DNA of 64,000 nt from Hansfordia pulvinata (lineage: Eukaryota > Ascomycota > Sordariomycetes > Xylariales). The notes under the pieces were generated by a model. It was not told where the DNA came from. It was given only the letters and a program-made list of their open reading frames with translations, and did not search any database. Numbering within the stretch: the stretch's first letter is position 1; the number at the start of each line of letters is the position of its first letter. The position numbers and the translations under genes were made by a program. Location of the stretch: NCBI GenBank assembly GCA_006538405.1, contig BJKQ01000005.1:620001-684000 (forward strand). The letters are read 5' to 3'. This document shows positions 34,921 to 46,900 of the stretch, piece after piece.

Positions 34921-35927
34921 ATGGCGGACTACCCCTCCACCGGCAACAAGGAGTCACTCGGTAAGGGTCGCCTGTCGCCTCTTTGACGACCCCCCTTCCC
35001 CGGCCGTTGCTAACCAACTGGGCCCTGCGCTCGTGTCAGACCCCGGCGTCGTCATTGCTCCCCCGATCTCAGATCCCTGGTCCGTAGACAAGGTCATCAC
35101 CTCAATCTCTCCCGAACCCCCAAAGGAGGGCTCCGACTCGCCCATTCCCTTCTTCCACATGCTGGAGCGCCTCAAGACCAACAAGCGCGAGGGCTGGCGC
35201 CGATTTGGCATTGAGAGGTAAGGCCCTGTCCTCCCAAGGAGGCGTGCCGCATGGAACTCGCGAGACCAAGCACGCTCTCGAACCCCTCTGACGTCTGCCG
35301 CTCCTCTCCAGAGGCGAATCCATCTCGGACCACATGTACCGCATGTCGCTTATATCCATGCTGTGCCCGCCCTCGCTATCCTCCCGGGTCGACCTCTCCA
35401 AATGCATGAAGATGTGCCTTATCCACGACATGGCCGAGGCCCTTGTGGGCGACATTACCCCCGTCGACGGCGTGCCCAAGCCCGAGAAGAGCCGCCGCGA
35501 AGCCGAGACCATGGACTACGTGAGTCAACGCCTGCTTGGGTCCGTAGCCGGCGGGCTGGCGGGCACCGAGATCCGCGCCATCTGGCAGGAGTACGAGGAC
35601 TCGACGTCGCTAGAGTCACAGTTTGTCCACGACGTCGACAAGGTCGAGCTGCTCCTGCAGATGGTGGAGTACGAGAAGCGATGCGACCGCCGCCTCGACC
35701 TCGGCGAGTTTGCCTATGTCGCCACCCGCACTGTCCTACCCGAGACGCGCGCCTGGGCCGACGAACTGCTGCGTGAACGCGATGCCTTCTGGGGGTCCCA
35801 AAACCACATCCGCGGCCAGGTCGGCGAGCTGGGCGGAGTCCGCGTCGACAAGCGGCAAGCTCAGGAGGCGTACTACGCATCGGCCAGCAATGGTGAAGGC
35901 AGAGACGACGGGGCGGCTGGGGAGTAA
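34921..35927 (+). CDS. HD-domain 5'-deoxynucleotidase (HDDC2/YGK1-like)
   Basis: Exons 34921-34960, 35040-35217 and 35312-35927, phases 1 and 2, 277 residues. HD-superfamily metal ligands are clear: an upstream His in GESISDHMYRMSL, the HD pair in MCLIHDMAEALVGDITP, and a distal Asp in FVHDVDKVELLLQM. This pattern and length match HDDC2 and yeast Ygk1/Ybr242w, which remove phosphate from deoxyribonucleoside 5'-monophosphates; the function is by homology. No signal peptide or membrane segment is present, so a soluble cytosolic/nuclear enzyme is likely. The introns are short with strong GTAAGG donors and CAG acceptors. The C-terminal tail after residue 250 is Gly/Asp-rich and disordered. Confidence 0.9.
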
Positions 35928-37172
35928 ATGTGCAGATCGAAAATGCACGCGGCTGGTGGGATTTCGTTTTCGTCCGATTGTCTTTCACGCCCAGCGTCGG
36001 GGTTTGGCGATGCTGGTGGGGTGCGCCACGTGCCGCGGCTATCGCGCTAACGAGGGCGCGTGCCGTTGGTGGGTTGGCTGGTCCTCCATGCCGATGGGGG
36101 CCTTCTGTAGACACTTGGGTTTCGATGATCATGTTGATGAGCGCGATGGGAGTGGCTAACGAAATATCATAGACAATAGATAGTAGGCCGCCAAATCCAC
36201 GAGATGCTCGGCAATACTACATATTCTCGTCGGAGAGCCGGTGCGAACTCGTACAGGCCGTTGCGCGATCCCAGTGCGCACCGAATTGTTCGAGCGAGTC
36301 TCTTATTCGCCCCATGCGGCTTTGCTTGCAACGCCTTGAAGCCATGTATTCAGTTGATTCGACAGCAACACCTGTCTTGATCTGAAGCCAGGAGCGTGTA
36401 CCAAAGTCGCCGCCACTACTCGGCCGACGGTTCTGAATCTTTTGTCACACGCTTCTAATTGGGCTCGAAGGCGGACGTGAGTGGCGACTTGCGGAATGGG
36501 GGGGATTGGCAGGCCGCTTCGCGTGCATGGCGCATGGGTCTCGTACGACAGCGACTTGATTGTGCACCGCATAGATCTCGCGGGGGCGAACTTGTCGCAT
36601 TCGACTCAGATACAACCGGATGAGGTACTGATGCCGGGTTTTGGAGTTGTGCCACGATGGGTCATCGGCGGCGGCAGCTTTGCGGCGCGGCTCTTCTACG
36701 GCTTTGCGGCGCTGGGGGGCTTACGTTTTCATGATAGCCTCGGTCGAGTTCGGGACCCGACAACCCACAGTGCCTTAGCTGCAGCCATGCACGCCCTCGA
36801 AGACTCTGATTGACGCTGCATCGCCGGGCTTAATACCGGTCCGCCTTTGCGGGTCGTCGTTCGCCATTGTTCCAGCACTAGCCACCTGCTGGTTAGGAGG
36901 CGGCGATATCATCTGGATTGGTCGACTGGTTGTGGGATAGAGGACACCTCGCCACCCACCCATCGGCGACCTGGGATGCCTCTTTCGGGGCCCGAGAGGC
37001 GTGCATCCATCCGTATGTCGACCGCTCGCAAGGGCCAAGCCATACAAAGGTGATCAACGAGGGGGTTTAGTGAGCGCCCAGAATCTCCTTTCTCCCACCC
37101 AACCCCCAGACTGTCCTCATCGATAAAACGAAAGACGACCCGACCTCTCCAAAAACCCCTGCGAAGCGAAAC
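35928..37172. other. Gene-free spacer
   Basis: Nothing coding recognised on either strand. The plus frame at 36481-36813 (110 codons) has no signal, domain or splice context. It ends in the leader of the small secreted protein gene. Confidence 0.5.
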
Positions 37173-37750
37173 ATGCGTCTGCACGCGCGCCTGCTGTTGG
37201 TAGCGACGACGGGGCTCCTCGCGTGCCTCGCCGCCGCCGGCGCCGGCGCCGGGGGCGGCCCCAAGCAACAACTCACCCCGAGGGCGCGCACGTCGCGGCC
37301 GGCGGCGGCGGACCCCCTGCCTCCTCCGCCGCCGCCGGACGACCTGTCGTGGACGCTGGTGTACCGCAACGACGAGAGGCAGTCGCCCGACCGCGTCGTC
37401 CGGGGGAGGGCCCGACGGCGTGGGCGGGCCCGCCGGCCATCCGCCTGCTGGCGGCGGACCCGGCCATCCGGCGGCGGGTGGTCCTCTGGTCGGGCCCGCC
37501 GAGTTGCAGCTGCCAGGTGTTCAAGGGGAAGGCGGGCGAGGGCGCGAAGAAGCTCGAGTACGTCGGGACGCTGCCTGACGACGGCTTCGGGGTGGTGGGG
37601 ACGGGGACGGGGACCGGGGCCGGGACGGGGACGGGGATGGGGCCCCGGCGGGAGACCAGCGCGCTCGTGGTGCACTTCACCGGCAGGCTGCTCATGGGGT
37701 ACAACCGGCGCGCGGTCTACTACAAGGTCGACTGCGACGGGGCCCGCTGA
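37173..37750 (+). CDS. Small predicted secreted protein, unknown function (apparent one-base frame break)
   Basis: The N-terminus MRLHARLLLVATTGLLACLA is a signal peptide. A Pro-rich segment and a block starting DLSWTLVYRNDERQSPDRVV follow. At about 37398-37410 the frame changes inside a GGGGG run; one added G continues it into EGPTAWAGPPAIRLLAADP and on to CSCQVFKGK, LEYVGTLPDDGFGVVG, a Gly/Thr repeat (GTGTGAGTGTGMG), ALVVHFTGRLLMGYNRRAV and YYKVDCDGAR, stopping at 37750. The corrected length is about 193 residues. Three Cys in the mature part. No known domain recognised; effector-like size and composition, but no functional claim. Confidence 0.6.
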
Positions 37751-39628
37751 CAGGATGCGTGCTTAGTAGAGGAGTGTTGCTGGGGCGGGCTGTTCATTTT
37801 GCGAAGAAAGGGCCTGGAATTGTGACTGGAGCGTGGGTGGCATCCCATGTATTCCAACCTCTTGCTTCGAAAAACGTGGTGGAGGACATCTTACAAGCAC
37901 CTGACAACTTTACCTAACCATCCCTGCCCCTGTTTACCTAACATACCCAAGATATCTACCTACTAGGGAACGCCATCGGAGAGCAAGTACATTATAGCTT
38001 GGTTTGAAAATCCAAGGGCAGCCTCCGGTTAATGAGAAGAGAGAGCCCAGAAGATTATCATCACATACTGGGGATGTAGATACTGGAATCGGCTCTGAGC
38101 AAGGGCTAATATCACTGTACGAACCTGAGGAATCACAGATGTACCTAAGGGGCACACAGATCCAACCGAATGACTTACATGAGCATATGTACCTAGAACC
38201 TAGTTGCAGCACTCGGGTGCCCTATGCGTGCATGTAGCTCGCGTCGTACCATGTACGCGTACGGGAAGCTCTATTGCTTCTAGAAGGGCATCCGCATCGG
38301 TCGTGGACCTGGACCAGCTGTATCGGAAGCTCCCCAGCGTGCGTTCGCCCAGACCAGAAATCATTGAAGGCCCGGCGATGCCGATGTGGGCTAGCGGCGT
38401 TTTGGCCGGGCAACGGGACGCAGCTCCCACCAACGGCCGCGATCAACAAGGCCATTGTAGGCTTGCCCGTTTTCGTGACGCCAGAGCCCGTCATCCCCTT
38501 TCTCTGCATGTGTGAGATGGGGCCGCCGTGCCCGTCTACGGAATGTTGACGGCCCGTCCTGGACAGACCTTTTCTGACTGTCCTGCTTCCTTCAGTGTAG
38601 GCACCTATCACATACATGTAGGCAGGTATGTAGCCTTCATCTGTGCCGGTGGCCGCACCGCTGCTGCAAGTACAAGTACTTCTACACATAGTTAACCTTA
38701 GGTAGGTACTATGGTAGATTGATATCTTCACACTCCGGAGGTCTTCTTATGTACGAGTCTTGACCGACTTTTCGAGCCCGCCTTGCACCACTCGATTTGG
38801 CCCGGCCCTTATTACTACCTTAAGGTACATGCCTACTAGGTGATAATGATAAAGGAGAGAGCTTTGACTGTGCGCGTCGCAGGGACCGTCGCAGCCCCTC
38901 GCTCGATGTATCGTCTCATCCACCCCAATATCTTCTGAGCCGGAAATTCGAGGCCAGGGTCCACGGGTATCACAGCACTGGTCAGGCGTAGGCGTGTTGG
39001 ATGTACTCGTACATGGGTGGGAGTGCAGGCGCCTCATGGATCCATTGTGTTTACATGCTTTGTGCTTGGTACTAGTACCTCTTTTAGCAGTTTGATTTTA
39101 CCTTCCCCCACCTACTCGTACCTTCGACCTTCGAGGCGGCCTCGGCTTTGCTCGTCTGTCTGGTCTCGTCCGTCATTGGCGCCAACTCAAAAAAAGGCTG
39201 GCGCGCCTGATCACAAGCACAACCTCAGCTCTACCAGTCCAGTCCAAGCTCATGACCCGGCCTGCCTGGCTGGCTTGACTTGTTCTGCCATCCACCCGTG
39301 CCGGCATATCGACTTCATCGGCATCAACCTCATCCTCAGCTGCCCGCCCGCCCGCCCACCTGCACACTCCCACAATCCACTCCTCGGTCGCATTCCCCCA
39401 CCACCCACAACGCCATCACACCCGCGACCAGCTAAGCTAAGGTACTACCAGGTGGTACTCAAGCTATCTGACTTACTCGTACCCAACTCTCAGCTGCACA
39501 TCCCGTCGCTCGCGAACGGGACCTGAAGAGTGCCCAGGGTTGCCTCTCACACCACGCGCCTCATCGCCACCGCCGCCAGACGCTGGCCTCGCCCGGCCCG
39601 GCTCGACGGCGCATGCCCGCCTGTCGTC
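37751..39628. other. Gene-free spacer
   Basis: No gene recognised. Somewhat A/T richer between 37900 and 38200. Repeated TACCTA/ACTCGTAC motifs at 38700-38830 and 39000-39125. The last 500 bp looks like a C-rich leader of the following gene. Confidence 0.55.
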
Positions 39629-41242
39629 ATGGCTTCCACCTCGCACATGGCCATGCCCGGTACTTTCCAATTCGACGGCTCCGAGTCCGACTCTCACCAG
39701 CTGGGCGTCCACCCCGGCCTCTTTCGCCCCCCAAGCTCGCCCTCTGCCTCCAGCTCCGGCCTCCTCGGCCACTCCGTCGGCCCCGGCAACCCCGACGCTC
39801 TCTCCCCCAGCGCCAACGTCAAGAGGAAGCGGCAATGCGGCCGTGAAACAACACCTCTCCGCGACTGGGCCGCCCCGGACGACTCCATCCCCGACCTCGA
39901 CTCCACCGCCGACCAGAGGCTCATGGCCAGCAGGAAGATCAGCGGCGGCGACAGGCGGTATGTCCTTGCCGGTCAGATCTCCACCCCCGGTGCCGGCCCC
40001 CCGCCTCGCTTTGGCCTTGGCCTGGACGGCGACATGGAAGACAGCACTTATTCCGATCTTGACTACAGGCGCGCCTTGGGCTCCAAGCGCCAGCCCGACG
40101 AGCCCGACTCGCCCAGGTCTTTCGCCACCGCCAACTCCAAGCCCGACGACAGCGACTCGCCCCGTCGCAACGGCTGGGGCACTACCGCCTTCAACACGAT
40201 AGGGGGCGTCGTCGGCAAGGTCTGGCAGTTCTGCACCACCAGCGCCTTCCGCGGCTTCTACGCGGGCGGCGGAGAGGGCTTCGAGATGAAGGCCGCCCCG
40301 CCCGACTCGTCCGCTTCCGAGCGCCCCTGGCTCAGCCAACTCGACACGGACATCCCCACCATGCCCGAGTACTGGAGCCCGGTCCCCGGGGGCTTCCCGC
40401 AATCCGATTACGCGCCCTTCAGTTACGAGCACGACACCCCCGAGTCCACACCGCCGCCCGCGGCCAAGCGGCGGCAGATCGACGAGTCGGTCGCGCGCGG
40501 GGACGACCTGCGGAGGAACTGGGTCGTCGTCAACGAGTCGGCGCAGAAGAGGCGGCACTCCGGTTTCACTCCCACTCACACGCCTTCGCGCACCAGCTTA
40601 TCAGCAGCGTCCAGGCGGAGCTCCATGCGGCCCATCAGCCGCCTGGACCCCCCAAGATACGGCGCCGGGAGGCGGAAGCCGCACAGGGTCAGCACGGCCG
40701 GGACGTCGTCGTCGCTCTCCTACCACGAGCCGGCCAGCTACGCCTCTCCGCGCTCGCCCATGCACTCCCCGACATACCACACACCCACGACCAGCCGGAT
40801 CCCGGTCCCGTCCCGGCCCGGCTCGCCGCGCCTCGGCCAGCAGTGCGAGCCGACGCCCTCGCGCATCCCCAGCCCCGGCCCATCGTCGCCGGGCAGGCAC
40901 AGGCGGTCGCAGAGCTCGCTGGGGGGCACGCCGACGTCGCGCGTGGCGGGGATGCGCAGGCGGGAGTCGTCGGCCGCGCAGGAGACGGCGGGCGCGGCAG
41001 CAAGCGGCGGGGGCAGCCCGCGTCTGGACCGCGAGGCGCAGCGGCTGGCGGCGCGCCGGGCGCAGGCGGAGCGCAAGCAGGACGCGCGCATCACCGACTT
41101 TAACAGCCGCCTGGAGGAGATGATCCGGCAGGGCAAGGAGGCCCTCGGCACCCAGGTCGAGGTCGACATTGAAGACGAGGGCGACTACTTTGGAGGGGCC
41201 GCTGCGGGCGCGGGAGACGACCCGTGGGAGGACGAACCTTAG
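39629..41242 (+). CDS. Large, mostly disordered fungal protein of unknown function, 537 aa
   Basis: Intronless. I start at ATG 39629 (MASTSHMAMPGTFQFDGSES); the frame is open back to 39530, but the extra 33 residues look like translated leader. Almost the whole protein is Ser/Pro/Arg-rich and disordered. One ordered-looking segment near residues 185-225 (GWGTTAFNTIGGVVGKVWQF, then AFRGFYAGGGEGF) could be an amphipathic or membrane-touching helix. A run of SRIPxPxRPGSPR-type repeats with TP/SP sites suggests a phosphoprotein, possibly cytoskeleton- or nucleus-associated. The C-terminus has a basic coiled coil (DREAQRLAARRAQAERKQ, DFNSRLEEMIRQGKEAL) and ends acidic (DDPWEDEP). I do not recognise the family. 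Confidence 0.75.
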   Translation: MASTSHMAMPGTFQFDGSESDSHQLGVHPGLFRPPSSPSASSSGLLGHSVGPGNPDALSPSANVKRKRQCGRETTPLRDWAAPDDSIPDLDSTADQRLMASRKISGGDRRYVLAGQISTPGAGPPPRFGLGLDGDMEDSTYSDLDYRRALGSKRQPDEPDSPRSFATANSKPDDSDSPRRNGWGTTAFNTIGGVVGKVWQFCTTSAFRGFYAGGGEGFEMKAAPPDSSASERPWLSQLDTDIPTMPEYWSPVPGGFPQSDYAPFSYEHDTPESTPPPAAKRRQIDESVARGDDLRRNWVVVNESAQKRRHSGFTPTHTPSRTSLSAASRRSSMRPISRLDPPRYGAGRRKPHRVSTAGTSSSLSYHEPASYASPRSPMHSPTYHTPTTSRIPVPSRPGSPRLGQQCEPTPSRIPSPGPSSPGRHRRSQSSLGGTPTSRVAGMRRRESSAAQETAGAAASGGGSPRLDREAQRLAARRAQAERKQDARITDFNSRLEEMIRQGKEALGTQVEVDIEDEGDYFGGAAAGAGDDPWEDEP

Positions 41243-42103
41243 GAGTCGCGACCGTGGCGACGACCCGTGGCTTGCCGGGGCGCGGAGAAGCAACTTGACG
41301 ACACGACTTGACGAACACCAGCGGCGTATATAAGAGTAAATAGGGGGCTGCCGGGCTGCGAGACCACATCCCGCTGTGATATAGAAGGGGGCCGGCCGTT
41401 CCACATCGAGCCCGACCGCAATAGCAGCACTCTGCAGTTGCTATTGGCAAAACCCGGCCGTGGCGGCGATATACTGCAACACTACAGTCAGATGGCGCGC
41501 CGCTCAGATGTCCCAGCCGCCAGCCCACGCCGCGCGGTCCGCGGGCTGGTGGGCTTGTGTTATTTTGCCATTCGTATGATATCCACTTCAGCATATACCT
41601 GAACCAATCCAATCTTTCCACCAGGTCACCGCGTCTGCCTCCGTCGCTTGCGACCCCGAAGCAGGCCGCTCGAAATAGTGCTGTGCGGGCCGCCCGTCGT
41701 TTTCGCCCGCGTGGCTCTGGCCTAGCCATTCCGAGGCACGTGATCCCTTCGCAGCATGCTCGGTGCTACGCGAAGAGGCTACCCAGCCCAGCTATCGGCG
41801 GCTCACATTAGCCGAGAATGGCCGCTCGGCGACGGTAGATTCACGCGGTCCGCCCCGCGGTGCCAGCCGAGTCGAGGCGAGGGCGGCAAAGCCAAGCGAG
41901 ACTCGGCTATCCTGAGAAACGGGGCCTCTTCCCAACCTGGGGCGGGGATACCTATAAAGTGAGTCTTTCGTTTTCTTCAGTCGGTTGTCTAGGAACATGC
42001 ATCCATCTCCTCCTCTCCCTCGGGACACCCTGCACATCGCCGGCCCGCTACGGTCTCAGCCGCTTGCAAGCAACGAGAGAGAGAAAAGAGAGAGGACGCG
42101 GAG
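41243..42103. other. Spacer upstream of a secreted-protein gene
   Basis: No gene seen. It carries a TATAAA box at 41953-41958, about 150 bp before the next start, and a GAGAGA-rich leader just before 42104. Confidence 0.55.
41953..41958 (+). promoter_or_regulatory. TATA box (TATAAA)
   Basis: A TATAAA lies 146 bp upstream of the ATG at 42104, a plausible distance for a fungal gene with a ~100-nt leader. Similar boxes precede the other secreted-protein genes here. Confidence 0.5.
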
Positions 42104-42590
42104 ATGAAGTTGGGGCTGACAATCGCCAGCGCCGTCGCCCTGGCCGCCGGCGTCGCTCAGGCGCTGCCCGTCGGCGACACCGGGCTCACCACGGTATGCC
42201 CACACAACTACGTTTCCTTCTCACAGAAACACCCCCCCCCCCCTCCTTTGAATCGATTTTCGTGCTTCACAAGATGTCGCTGACTGCTTCTCAACAGTCT
42301 GTAACGACCGTCCACCTGTCGAGATCATCCATCACGAGGGAAGAAGGGTCCGCGCCTCCGCACCGAAGAAGCCCCGGGGGGACTGGCTGGAGGAATTCCG
42401 CAAGACTTCGGATGCGTACGTGGCCCGGGGGTGGCCGATCGGATCGAGCGAGTGGATGAGCGCGATAATCAACTACTACCGCGCCCGCGGCGTCACCCTG
42501 ACCCGCCCGGACGTGATCCAAGCCGGGGAGATGCTGGAAGGGAAGACGCGCAAATCGCCCTCGCCGGCCATACCGTCGATCGAGGGGTAA
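42104..42590 (+). CDS. Small predicted secreted protein, unknown function (phase conflict at intron)
   Basis: Exon 1 (42104-42193) encodes MKLGLTIASAVALAAGVAQA, a signal peptide with an AQA cleavage site, then LPVGDTGLTT. A GTATGC donor at 42194 and a CAACAG acceptor ending at 42297 bound an intron. Exon 2 (42298-42590) reads well in only one frame: CNDRPPVEIIHHEGRRV, then KKPRGDWLEEFRKTSDAYVA, WPIGSSEWMSAIINYYRARG and PDVIQAGEMLEGK. That frame needs phase 1, whereas exon 1 ends in phase 0, so one base is missing or the junction is different. About 127 residues. I recognise no family. The mature protein has one Cys and a mixed helical composition. Confidence 0.55.
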
Positions 42591-43102
42591 GACACGAGCG
42601 GGCTACCAATCTAGATGAGTTTACCTTGCTAGACGCGCGGATGGGCGTTTCATACCGCGCATTGTTGATAGATGTCCCGGCGTTTGGCAGACTCTCTGAT
42701 CGTCCCACATGGTGATGTTGAGGCGTCCGAAGCAGCTATCCTCTGAAGTGCCGTTAGACATCGTGGCCGGTATTGGGCTTGTTCCAGCTTAGAGCCGCGG
42801 CCCTGCGCGGAGGCGGACCCCGCTAGATCCGCGGCCGGACTCCCGCATCGTGAGGAACCCTTCTCAGAGGTGGCGCGTAACCGGGCGATCTCAGCTGGAT
42901 ATAAAAGAGAAAAGAGGAGGCGGCCGCCCGCTCTTTGCATCTGATGAGGGGACACAGGCAACCTCTTAGCTCTGAACGGTATCCGGCTGATTCCAGGAAC
43001 AACGCATCACAACCCTCCCGATTCTACGCAGTCGTCTCTTCTATGGAACTCGAGAAAGACCCAGACCCGTCCAAAACGCAATCCACGCCGCCCCCAAGCA
43101 GA
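42591..43102. other. Spacer between two small secreted-protein genes, with TATA box
   Basis: No gene seen. TATAAAAG at 42900-42907 lies 203 bp before the ATG at 43103 and 143 bp before an in-frame ATG at 43043. Confidence 0.55.
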
Positions 43103-43449
43103 ATGCCCCTCCCCATCCCCCTCCTCCTGCTCCTCGGCGGGCTGGCCGCCCTCGCCAGCGCGGGCAAGTACACGTGGCGGGCAACGAGGACATGTACGTG
43201 CGGTACTCCATCCTGTCCATCCACCACTTCGGCAACGGACGCGGGTTCATGCTCGATGACAGCCGGGAGAAGCTGCTCGTCGAGGACCTGAGCCCCATGG
43301 AGGAGGCGCTGGCGTGCGACAACCGCCGGTTTTCCAGGGAGGGCGAGGAGGGCGAGTGGTTTCACCTGCGCGGCAGCGACGGGACGTTCTGGGTCAGGAT
43401 CAAGGTGAGGGAGCACTTCTCCGAGGTGTGGGATGCGCGGCTTGGTTGA
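43103..43449 (+). CDS. Small predicted secreted protein, unknown function (apparent one-base frame break)
   Basis: Starting at 43103 the protein begins MPLPIPLLLLLGGLAALASA, a strong signal peptide; an ATG at 43043 would add 20 polar residues in front of it, which is less likely. At about 43180-43186 the frame changes; one added base gives GKYTVAGNEDMYVRYSILSI and continues to FGNGRGFMLDDSREKLLVED, LACDNRRFSREGEEGEWFHL and GTFWVRIKVREHFSEVWDAR, with a stop at 43449. The product is about 115 residues. The pattern of alternating hydrophobic strands suggests a small beta fold. No family recognised. Same orientation and similar size as the gene at 42104, but no obvious sequence similarity. Confidence 0.55.
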
Positions 43450-43965
43450 CCGGGAGGGGGGTTCTTTGCTTGGCCGTGGGTTAGGAGGGCGGATTTTGAA
43501 AAGATTAAAAAAAAAAAAAAAAGGCTTACATGAAGAGCTTTGTGGTTGCTGGGTTTTCGCCCGCTGAACTTGGGAAAGCAGACGGGCGATACTGCGGAAT
43601 CGGGGAGGCTGTGTCTTGGTACAAGTTTGGGGATGCTTCAGTCGGTGGGAAATGGCGTCGATGTACGAGTAGGCAACTAAAGATGTGGCCTTCGAAGACA
43701 GTCTTCGCGATGTCGTCGTCTCTTGTCGGCTTTGAGTCTGGCCTCGTCTGCTTTTCCTCCGCACATCGAACCAATATGCTCTGCAATACTATTGGCTTAC
43801 TCACATCACTCGGTCGCCAATGGCGAGTTCACTCGGAAAGAGGAAAGCTCGCGGTCAACTGAGTATTTCGGAAATCAAAGCAGCTTGCAATCGTATCCTG
43901 AACTCGGGTACATCCACACAATAAAGAAACCACATCAGACGCCCTTTCCGCACACTGAGTCCCCC
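43450..43965. other. Convergent spacer
   Basis: Contains an A17-like run near 43507-43522 and no recognised gene. It marks the change to visibly lower GC that continues to the right. Confidence 0.6.
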
Positions 43966-46900
43966 CTATCGGATCATGTCCGCCCGCGCAAGCATTTCGT
44001 CTGAATACCTCCCGTTCCCATCCCGGTTCTCATAATCGCCAATGTCGCCCTCCCGCACTCGGGACACGTACTCGTCAAACTTGCGCATCATCTGGATCGC
44101 GCGCTCAAGGTGCGCAAACGTCATCTTGCGGCCCTTGTACTTGGCCAGCTGCCTGGCCGTGGTGACGGAGTTGCGGATCTGCCGCCCGTTCATCTCGTAC
44201 CGGGCCAGGTCGTCGTAATGCACCTGGACATCGTCGAAATCGATCGCGTCCTCCTCGCCCAGTCCCTCAAGCCTCTTGAAGAAGTTCTGCCAGACTTCCT
44301 TGCGCTGATGTTCCTTCAACTTCTCGTACCGGATCGCGAGCTGGATACGGGACTTGAATGCCTCGTCAAAGGTGCCGACCCGGTTCGTCGTGAGGATCAG
44401 GATGCCGTCGTAGTATTCCAGCGCGCGAAGAAAGACAGAAACTAAGGCGTTACGCTTCAGGTCTTCCAGGGTGCGCTGCTCCAGGAAGACTTCGGCCTCA
44501 TCTAGAAGCACAACACAGTCCCAATGCTTACCTAAATGGAAGACCTGCTCAAGGTATTTCTCCACTTCTTCTGGCTCTGTTCCGATGTCGCCACAGGTCA
44601 CAGGGTACAGTGGCTTACGGGCAATCTCAGCCACCGACTCCGCCGTGTATGTTTTTCCCGTGCCTGGAGAGCCGTGCAGGAGTATGATCAAGCCGTTGCC
44701 TTTGTTTTCAATCAGGTCTGTGCCCTTTTCGGATGCCAGCTGGTTCGTGACGAGCGCGAAAATGAACTCTTTTGTGTCCTCGTCCGCCACGAGGTGCTTG
44801 AAAGCATCTGCGTTCCAGGTCACTTCGCGGATTTGGTCGACCTCGAGGTCAGCTGCCAGGAGCGTCAGTACATTTGATAAGCCGCAGGGTCACGGGAAAT
44901 GTCTCACTCCATTTCTTCCGGCGTAGATCAAAGCCGGTTATCTCTGGCGGCATCAGATACACGTCTGGCACCTGTGGGGCACTTCCGTCCGTGTGAAAAT
45001 CGGGCTCTAGCCTCGGCTTCGCTGAAGTTTCGACGTCGACAACAGAAGAGTCATTGAATTCATCGAATTCATCCTTCATGCTGTAATCGAGCATGAATCT
45101 TTGGCCCTATTTTATGTGATCAGTTAGCAAAGAACTCCATGCGGAAGTCAGGCTGGAATCAGAACGTACGGCATGCCTTCGGTTGGAAAAATGCCCTTCG
45201 TAGGATATAAGCGTTTTCTCATGATATTTCGCGAGTCGTTCGCCCCGGAAGCGTAGCTGCTCCTTTACCTGGTCAGGCGAATAGCACAGTGGTACAGCTC
45301 GAAGGTCTTCGATAGAAACTTCACCGTCTTCTTTGTCAGTCTTCAAACTGATTTCAAGACTTCCAGGACGATAGAAGAATCCCCCGTCGTATTCGATAGA
45401 TTTCACGGGAACAGTCCATGAGTTTCCTTTGCTGCGGCTTATGGTGAGTGGTCCTTTGGCCTTGTATTTGACCTTGCGGGTTGGTCGTTTTGTCACCAGA
45501 TAGCCCCGCAAAGCCTGCTCTGTACGATCGACGAGCACTTCTCCGGGACGTATAAGGAAAGGGAACGATGAGTGTGATACTCTGTTCCTCATAAACTCGT
45601 CGTCAATTCGATTGTAGAAGGCCGAGTAGTTCTCCTCAATCCAGTTCGTCAAATCTCCGAGTAATTGTGCTTGATCCGAAGGCAAGCCCATTGATGTGTC
45701 TGATTTCCTGTAATGGTACCACCACACGAAGGGTGGGCTTAACCGTGTTGAAGTCAGCTCGGGGAAGTGAGCCTGTAACTCAGGATGCTGCGAGCCGAGC
45801 GCCCACATGGCTTCTCTCATCGCGGATGACACGAGCCTTATCTGTTGGCGACAGGGAGTTGGTCTGGGCAAAGGTTGGTTCGCTTTATGGGCTTTCAGGT
45901 GCAAGTCATGGTGGCTGTTCATGGAGTAGAACTTGTAGACGGCGAAGTCAATCTCGTCCTTCTCCATCATATGAGCATCAGCATTTGCAACAAAGGATCG
46001 GCCCTTGAGACTTAAAACACCTGTATTTTCTTCCCAGTCAGGCTCGGCCAGATATGTGCGAATTTTTGGTCGGTTACGATGACCTCGATTGTTTATCGTG
46101 CTGGAGTCGGATCTATCATCGTCTGAGGAATCGTCTGAGTGGTCGTCTGAGTGGTCGTCTGAAAGGTAGTCGGGTTGGGCATCCGATTCATTATCATAGA
46201 GGCAATAGATGAACTGTATGTTGCGTTCGGTGGTCTCAGCTGCGTCGTGTTGTCCTCGATACCAATCGCTTTGGTTCAGTTCGGCTTGCAGGCGGTCATT
46301 CTCCTCGCGCAATTGTCGATTCTCCTGGACAATGCGTTTGAGAGCAGTGGTGTCACAGAACAGGTCGTTTTCTGCCACGGTCTCAATCCCATGACCAGTA
46401 CTGAATGAGGGGGTGAGCCCGATTGAATGCTGCGTTGTTGGCACTGTCGAGGTCTTGAGGGTTCCGAATGGACTGGCTGTTGTTCGCTCGTCACCAATTT
46501 GATTCTGGTCTGAGACAGCTTCGGGTCTGCTTTTCTCATTACATTGTGAGAAAGGCCAGGTTCGGAAGTCGGCTCGGGGGGCCCGCCTCATCTAGGCACG
46601 CATGGTCAGCCTCTTGCACCGCCTTTTTAACATGTGACATACCTCTGAGGATAGAGTTGAAGTCGAGATCATGGACCATGTCGCCTTGGTGAGGCGCGTT
46701 GGACTGGCGGGCTTCGGCCTCGATGCGTGTTGGTGCCTCCACGCCTTGCGCAACTTCTCCCAGGGCTGGGTCCAAGTGCTGCGGCTGCCTCTGTCTCTGT
46801 CGGTCGCGAATCGGTTGCGTTTGTGTTTCCGCGTATGTTGCTCGTGCCTGTACTTGCGGAGACTGTAGCGCGTGATACCGAAACTGTGGTCGCTGATGTC

